DNA from: Pseudomonadota bacterium | Lineage (GTDB): Bacteria; Pseudomonadota; Alphaproteobacteria; Rhizobiales; Rhizobiaceae | Assembly (NCBI GenBank): GCA_023451735.1 | Contig: JAEXYH010000022.1 | Coordinates: 1 to 16,606, forward strand | Reading direction: 5' to 3' | Length of the DNA: 16,606 bases | Shown here: positions 12,658 through 16,606 of the stretch, piece by piece | How positions within the stretch are numbered: the first letter of the stretch is position 1 | How the letters are laid out: the number at the start of each line of letters is the position of its first letter | Notes under the pieces: model-generated | Told to the model about the DNA's origin: nothing | What the model saw: only the letters and a program-made list of their open reading frames with translations | The model's database searches: none | Position numbers and translations under genes: made by a program

Positions 12658-12882
12658 ATGTTGAGACCGATCGTGAAGAGTTGGTGTTCTGAAGATGTCG
12701 CCTTACTTCTCAAAATGGCGGCAAGCGGAGCCACGCTACTACGAGCTTCTGCGGCGCTAGGTCGCCCGATCGCCTCCGTAAGGAAGAAGGCCCACCAACT
12801 GGGGACGACGTTTCCTGGTGTTCGACAAGTCCGTGCCGCGCTTCGCGAGACAGGTGCGATAGAGCGACCTCGAGTTCGGTAG
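12658..12882 (+). CDS. Small SANT/Myb-like helix-turn-helix protein
   Basis: The 74-residue protein is a single small helical domain. KSWCSEDVALLLKMAASGAT, then LLRASAALGRPIASVRKKAH, reads as three helices in the order of a SANT/Myb-like fold, with ASVRKKAHQLG as the probable recognition helix. The end is basic (GAIERPRVR). Very similar small proteins are common, often in many copies, in Bradyrhizobium and relatives, and are usually annotated as hypothetical. DNA binding is inferred from the fold. The ATG at 12658 has GGAGG 7 bases upstream, so the longer frame from 12532 is not used. A dyad between its -10 hexamer and its start could allow self-control. It converges on the Crp/Fnr gene. Confidence 0.75.
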   Translation: MLRPIVKSWCSEDVALLLKMAASGATLLRASAALGRPIASVRKKAHQLGTTFPGVRQVRAALRETGAIERPRVR

Positions 12883-12914
12883 AATTGGTGGCCTGGAAAT
12901 TGAGCAAACTTTTT

Positions 12915-13670
12915 TCAAGGGCTGAGCGGCTTGCGCAGATGCAGATAGGTCGGCTGAAACTGTCCGATACCTGATAGCGTCTCCCACTTGCGGATCATGA
13001 TGCGTCCATTCTGAAGATCGGCGGTGCCACTCGCTCTCAATTCCGCCAGAGACCTGTTGACGGTGGCCAACGACAGCCCCAGCGTCTCCCCCAGTTGCCT
13101 GAGGCTGATCGGTGCATGGCAATCGTCGCTCGTCGTCAATTCGGCGGCCTTTGAGCGATAGACCAACTCGCAGAAAAGATGGGCCATGCGCGCCGTGGGA
13201 CTGCGAGAGCTGTTGTTTGTAATCGCCTCGCGGAAGATCGCGGCGTCGATCAGGGTCTCCCGCCAAACGGCTCCAGCGAAAGACGGTCGTCGTTCAAAGG
13301 CCGCAAACAGGTCGGTATGCGGGATCAGGCCGACGACGGCACGTCCGATTGCGCAAACCGCATGATCCATCTGATCTACGAAGAGCGCCTGGGTGTCAGG
13401 AAGGTCGCCGGCTAGATGATAGGACAAATACTGGCGCCTGCCGTCCGGCAATAGGTGATACCGCGCGACCAGGCCTTCGAGCACAAGCGCAGAAGACGTC
13501 GGTCTGTCGCCCTGCCGCACGATATCGTCGTCAGGACGCAGTACCCGCGTTATGACGGGCAGCCTGCGAATTTCCGCGACGTCGCGGGCCGTCACTTGCG
13601 AATGCTCTGAAAGCTTACGGACCATCAGTTCAGCGGGTCGAATGGATGCCTCCTGTGCTGCTTCGCGCAT
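12915..13670 (-). CDS. Crp/Fnr family transcriptional regulator
   Basis: The protein of about 251 residues has an N-terminal cyclic-nucleotide-binding-type beta-barrel (VTRVLRPDDDIVRQGDRPTS, LVLEGLVARYHLLPDGRRQY) and a central dimer helix. Its C-terminal winged helix (ISLRQLGETLGLSLATVNRS, LAELRASGTADLQNGRIMI) has the recognition helix at LSLATVNRSLAEL. There is no N-terminal Cys cluster, so it is not an oxygen-sensing FNR. The barrel lacks an obvious cAMP-site signature, so the ligand is unknown. The start is uncertain: ATG 13670 has a modest GAGAG upstream, while 13682 and 13625 are alternatives. It is divergent from the manganese catalase operon with only about 100 bases between, so it is a likely local regulator of that operon. 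Confidence 0.88.
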   Translation of the reverse strand: MREAAQEASIRPAELMVRKLSEHSQVTARDVAEIRRLPVITRVLRPDDDIVRQGDRPTSSALVLEGLVARYHLLPDGRRQYLSYHLAGDLPDTQALFVDQMDHAVCAIGRAVVGLIPHTDLFAAFERRPSFAGAVWRETLIDAAIFREAITNNSSRSPTARMAHLFCELVYRSKAAELTTSDDCHAPISLRQLGETLGLSLATVNRSLAELRASGTADLQNGRIMIRKWETLSGIGQFQPTYLHLRKPLSP

Positions 13671-13716
13671 CGCATCTCTCATCGGGACGGCGCGACGAAA
13701 TATATGTCGCCCGGCA

Positions 13717-13741
13717 GGAACAGACCACTCGAGCGCCGGTT
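13717..13741 (+). promoter_or_regulatory. Candidate EcfG general-stress promoter of the catalase operon
   Basis: GGAAC (13717-13721) and GTT (13739-13741) are separated by 17 bases, equivalent to GGAAC-N16-GGTT, one base off the EcfG consensus. The -10 element ends 31 bases before ATG 13773. Manganese catalases are frequent members of general-stress regulons. Confidence 0.6.
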
Positions 13742-13772
13742 CAGAAGGCACCACAACCGAGGAGGTAGCACG

Positions 13773-14687
13773 ATGTTCCTTCGTGTCGACAAACTGCAGG
13801 CTGAGCTTCCCATCCCAAAGGCTCCCAACCCGAACGCAGGAGCCGCACTGCAAGAGCTTCTCGGCGGCAAATATGGGGAGATGTCTACGCTGAACAATTA
13901 CATGTTCCAGAGCTTCAATTTCCGTAGCAAGTCGAAACTTCGACCGTTCTATAGCCTTGTCGCGGCCATTACTGCGGAGGAGCTTGGGCATGTGGAACTC
14001 GTTAGCAATGGCGTCGCCATGCTGAACAACGGTCCCGGTGATCCTACTGAAGGTATAGATCTTAGCGGCGCACCGTTTGAGGACATGCAGGACATTCGTC
14101 TCGCGGCGTCGTTTCTATCCGGTGCCGGCGGGGCGATGCCAATGAACAGCAACGGCGCATCGTGGAATATGGATTTCGTCACGTCGAGCGGCAACGTGAT
14201 CATGGATCTACTTCATAATTTCCACCTCGAATGTGGCGCCCGGCTTCACAAGCTTCGCGTTTACGAGACCATGACAGAGCCCACGGGGCGGGAAGTATGC
14301 GGATATCTGCTTGTTCGCGGCAGTGTCCATGCCCACGCGTATGCGCTCGCCATCAAGAAGCTGACGGGTGTCGAGATAGAGAAGATGTTGCCCGCACCCA
14401 AGATCAATCTCGACAACATTCCGGAATGCCAAAAGTACTTGGCCGAAGGGTCACACCGCCGCCTCTACACCTTCAGCCCGAAGGACTACGTCGAGATGGC
14501 CGGCATTTGGGGCAACGGCGAGATGGCATTGCCGGGCGATCCCGTCGGTGATCTCGAAGTCGTCGAGGGTATGCCGGACGGTGCCAAGATCGCAGAACTG
14601 GAGGGTACCCCGTCCGCCTTCGCACCGGAATATGCGCCCGAAGAGTTCTACGAGATCGCTTCGAAACTCTACAAAAAATCACGTTGA
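13773..14687 (+). CDS. Manganese catalase (non-haem dimanganese catalase)
   Basis: The 304-residue ferritin-like enzyme converts hydrogen peroxide to water and oxygen at a dimanganese centre. Metal ligands match the family spacing: Glu36 (GGKYGEMSTLNNYMFQS), Glu70 and His73 (AEELGHVE), Glu153 (HNFHLECGARLHK), and His186 (VRGSVHAHAY). The C-terminal region (LYTFSPKDYVEMAGIWGNGE, PEYAPEEFYEIASKLYK) is typical of the family, and the length is normal. It looks fully functional and cytoplasmic. GAGGAGG precedes the ATG at 13773. It leads a plus-strand operon, is divergent from a Crp/Fnr regulator, has an EcfG-type promoter candidate, and is followed by an 8-bp hairpin that may reduce read-through. 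Confidence 0.95.
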   Translation: MFLRVDKLQAELPIPKAPNPNAGAALQELLGGKYGEMSTLNNYMFQSFNFRSKSKLRPFYSLVAAITAEELGHVELVSNGVAMLNNGPGDPTEGIDLSGAPFEDMQDIRLAASFLSGAGGAMPMNSNGASWNMDFVTSSGNVIMDLLHNFHLECGARLHKLRVYETMTEPTGREVCGYLLVRGSVHAHAYALAIKKLTGVEIEKMLPAPKINLDNIPECQKYLAEGSHRRLYTFSPKDYVEMAGIWGNGEMALPGDPVGDLEVVEGMPDGAKIAELEGTPSAFAPEYAPEEFYEIASKLYKKSR

Positions 14688-14694
14688 CCGCAGG

Positions 14695-14715
14695 GGCGGG
14701 GATACTGTCCCCGCC
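14695..14715 (+). terminator. Hairpin after the catalase gene (attenuator or processing site)
   Basis: A perfect 8-bp stem (GGCGGGGA at 14695-14702 with TCCCCGCC at 14708-14715) and a TACTG loop begin 7 bases after the catalase stop. Only TTGCTTGG follows, so it is a weak terminator. It may stabilise the catalase message and lower expression of the genes downstream. Confidence 0.5.
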
Positions 14716-14735
14716 TTGCTTGGAAGGAGACTGGC

Positions 14736-15062
14736 GTGGCTGGGAAGACAAGTCTGGTTGGCAAGGCACTGAAAGGCCTGAAAGCGGCGGTACTAGAGAG
14801 GGATGCGGCAACTGAGCCATCGGGCGCATCTGAGAGGGTCGTGGCCATTCCGGAAATCGCGGTGTTCTCAGAACGGCCGTTCTCCCAGGTGGGCGTGATC
14901 GGCGGTGCGGGAGTGAACATCGTCACCAACCCATCCAAAACGCCGCGAAAAGCCGCGAAGAAAGCGGCGCCGAGAAAAGACACAGCACCTCCCAAAGCCA
15001 AGAGATCAACCAAGAAGAAAAGTGCAGTCAAGAAAACCAGCAAACGCACGAAGGCCCGGTAA
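14736..15062 (+). CDS. Basic protein with a Lys/Ala-rich histone H1-like tail
   Basis: The 108-residue protein starts at GTG 14736, with AAGGAG 6 bases upstream. Residues 1-65 are mixed and may fold (SLVGKALKGLKAAVLERD, IPEIAVFSERPFSQVGVIGG). Residues 67-108 are almost only Lys, Ala, Arg, Pro, Thr and Ser (KTPRKAAKKAAPRK, KRSTKKKSAVKKTSKR). Such tails bind DNA non-specifically in bacterial H1-like and Ku/HU-type proteins, so a nucleoid-protecting role during oxidative stress is possible. This is inference. It sits between the manganese catalase and a membrane protein in one operon. No known family name fits with confidence. Confidence 0.7.
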   Translation: MAGKTSLVGKALKGLKAAVLERDAATEPSGASERVVAIPEIAVFSERPFSQVGVIGGAGVNIVTNPSKTPRKAAKKAAPRKDTAPPKAKRSTKKKSAVKKTSKRTKAR

Positions 15063-15067
15063 CACAC

Positions 15068-15433
15068 ATGCGCTTTATCCCGACAGCCTTGCACGGCGCG
15101 GCTGATTATATCGTAGGGCTCTTGCTGGCGTGCTTGCCGCTGCTTCTCGGCTGGTCAGGGGCGGAGCGTTTCGTCTTTATCGCGTTGGGCCTGTTCGTGA
15201 TCCTATACAGCGCCTGCACGGACTACGAGTTGGGCCTTTATCGGCTTCTTCGCATACGATTTCATCTGCTTCTCGATGGTGTCCTCGGCGTAGCACTGAT
15301 TTTTGCGCCACGCTTTCTCCGACTACCTGAAACTCAACACACGCTGATTTATGCGATCGGCGTTCTCGCGCTGTTTCTAGCCGTGACGACCCGGATACGG
15401 GCTCAAGGCACTCAATCAAACGAAGGTATGTGA
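15068..15433 (+). CDS. SPW repeat-type small membrane protein
   Basis: The 121-residue protein has four predicted membrane helices: about 11-28 (ADYIVGLLLACLPLLLGW), 33-48 (ERFVFIALGLFVILYSA), 64-82 (RFHLLLDGVLGVALIFAPRF) and 90-106 (TLIYAIGVLALFLAVTT). The paired-helix repeat, with HGAADYIVGLLLACLPLLLGW and then FHLLLDGVLGVALIFAP, matches the SPW repeat type of small inner-membrane proteins, whose function is unknown. The stop codon region TGAGGAG doubles as the ribosome site of the alcohol dehydrogenase gene 10 bases later, so translation is probably coupled. The ribosome site of this gene itself is weak, so it may depend on ribosomes arriving from the basic-protein gene 5 bases upstream. 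Confidence 0.75.
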   Translation: MRFIPTALHGAADYIVGLLLACLPLLLGWSGAERFVFIALGLFVILYSACTDYELGLYRLLRIRFHLLLDGVLGVALIFAPRFLRLPETQHTLIYAIGVLALFLAVTTRIRAQGTQSNEGM

Positions 15434-15443
15434 GGAGCGGACC

Positions 15444-16606
15444 ATGAAGGCACTGTGCTGGCACGGCAAAGGCGATATCCGCTGCGACAGCGTCCCCGAT
15501 CCGAAGATCGAACATGGTCGGGATGCCATCATCAAGATGACGGCCTGCGCCATTTGCGGCTCCGATCTCCACCTGATGGACGGATACATACCGTTCATGG
15601 AAAAGGGTGACATCCTCGGCCACGAGTTCATGGGCGAGGTCGTCGAGGTCGGCGCCGAGAACAAGAAGCTGAAAGTCGGTGATCGCGTCGTCGTGCCGTT
15701 CACGATTTGCTGCGGAGAATGCGAGCAATGTCGCAAAGGCAATTGGTCGGTATGCCAACGTAGCAACCGTACGCCCGAAAACGCTGAAAAAGCATTCGGG
15801 TATCCTACGGCTGGACTGTTTGGATATTCTCATCTGACAGGCGCTTATGCAGGCGGCCAGGCGGAATATGTCCGGGTGCCATATGCGGATGTGTCGCCGA
15901 TCATCATTCCCACTGGCATGACGGACGAGCAGGCGCTGTTTCTCGGCGACATCTTCCCAACCGGATGGATGGCTGCCGACAACTGCGAAATCGAGCCTGC
16001 GGACGTCGTTGCGATTTGGGGATGCGGTCCCGTGGGTCAGTTCTGCATTAGGAGCGCGCTGATGCTTGGCGCCGCTCGAGTGATTGCCATCGACAATGTT
16101 CCGGAACGTCTTGCGTTGGCGCGGCTGGCTGGAGCGCAAGTGATCAATTTCGACGAGGAAGACGCGACGATCCTTGAGAAGCTGAAGGAAATGACGGGTG
16201 GCAACGGACCGGACAAATGCATCGACGCCGTCGGTGCCGAGTCCCATGCGACCGCCTCATTCGACGCCGTCATCGACAAAGCCAAGGCTGCCGTGCTGCT
16301 CGGGACGGATCGTCCCCACACCCTGCGCGCGGCCATTATGGCTTGCCGCCCCGGGGGAATTGTTTCGGTGCCCGGCGTCTATGGGGGCTTCCTGGATAAG
16401 GTCCCCTTCGGTGCGGCGATGAACAAAGGTCTCACGATCCGCACCGGGCAAACCCACGTCAACCGATACTCGCGCGACCTCCTTCGGCGCATTGAAGAAG
16501 GAGAGATCGATCCGAGCTTCATCATCACGCATCGCGCGAAGCTCGAAGATGGTCCGGGCCTTTACGAGACTTTCCGTGACAAGAAAGATGGATGCATCAA
16601 GGTCGT
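15444..16606 (+). CDS. Zinc-dependent alcohol dehydrogenase (partial, runs off the window)
   Basis: The frame is open from ATG 15444 to the window edge (387 codons), so the end is missing, probably only a few residues. It is a medium-chain zinc dehydrogenase that oxidises alcohols or aldehyde adducts with NAD(P). Catalytic zinc ligands are Cys38 (AICGSD) and His60-Glu61 (LGHEF). Structural zinc ligands are Cys90, Cys93, Cys96 and Cys104 (CCGECEQCRKGNWSVC). The nucleotide-binding GCGPVG is at 193-198 and is followed by an Asp-ending strand (VIAID), which suggests NAD(H). It resembles the glutathione-independent formaldehyde dehydrogenase-like group found in stress operons, but the substrate is unproven. 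GAGGAG lies 7 bases before the ATG, overlapping the stop of the previous gene. Confidence 0.92.
   Translation, partial: MKALCWHGKGDIRCDSVPDPKIEHGRDAIIKMTACAICGSDLHLMDGYIPFMEKGDILGHEFMGEVVEVGAENKKLKVGDRVVVPFTICCGECEQCRKGNWSVCQRSNRTPENAEKAFGYPTAGLFGYSHLTGAYAGGQAEYVRVPYADVSPIIIPTGMTDEQALFLGDIFPTGWMAADNCEIEPADVVAIWGCGPVGQFCIRSALMLGAARVIAIDNVPERLALARLAGAQVINFDEEDATILEKLKEMTGGNGPDKCIDAVGAESHATASFDAVIDKAKAAVLLGTDRPHTLRAAIMACRPGGIVSVPGVYGGFLDKVPFGAAMNKGLTIRTGQTHVNRYSRDLLRRIEEGEIDPSFIITHRAKLEDGPGLYETFRDKKDGCIKV

Noticed and set aside
1..16606. tRNA, rRNA, CRISPR arrays, insertion sequences and attachment sites
   Set aside because: I looked on both strands and found no cloverleaf-like sequence, regular spaced repeats, transposase frames or flanking direct repeats.

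Overview
The window is GC-rich, densely packed, double-stranded bacterial DNA. The gene families, Shine-Dalgarno sites and GGAAC-type promoter elements point to an alphaproteobacterium, probably of the Rhizobiales/Hyphomicrobiales. The genus cannot be read from the sequence. I see no rRNA, tRNA, CRISPR array, transposase or prophage. The region looks like an accessory 'general stress' island that is partly decaying.

Left part (1-2263). A minus-strand, translationally coupled gene string runs from about 2216 down to 249, behind a GGAAC-type promoter candidate. It holds a frameshifted small gene, a possible 54-aa gene, a histidine phosphatase, a chimera joining the start of an NAD(P)H-hydrate dehydratase (NnrD) to the end of a DUF892/YciF-type ferritin-like protein, and a small hydrophilic gene broken by a 4-bp tandem duplication. 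A short plus-strand hypothetical gene converges on it at the left edge.

Middle (2717-8269). On the minus strand lie a DUF72 protein and a two-gene stress operon: a secreted PepSY-like protein followed by a glycine-zipper general-stress protein, closed by a strong UUCG hairpin. A ClpP/S14-like protein diverges from this operon. Next on the plus strand come a DUF883-like small membrane protein, a YqjE-like holin-type membrane protein, and an AI-2E family transporter. The transporter carries two apparent 5' frameshifts and an amber stop that cuts off its C-terminal domain.

Right-centre (8458-12311). A small minus-strand gene diverges from a coupled cassette of acyl-CoA dehydrogenase-like, PIG-L deacetylase and NodS-like methyltransferase genes. 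A family 2 glycosyltransferase converges on it from the other strand. Together these four look like an uncharacterised pathway that builds, deacetylates and methylates a glycoconjugate.

Right part (12658-16606). This holds a small SANT/Myb-like protein with a dyad operator candidate, a Crp/Fnr regulator, and, divergent from the regulator, a plus-strand operon. The operon encodes manganese catalase, a Lys/Ala-tailed basic protein, an SPW-type membrane protein, and a zinc alcohol dehydrogenase that runs off the window. Several starts are preceded by GGAAC-N16-NNTT elements like the EcfG general-stress promoter. That would place much of the window in one stress regulon.
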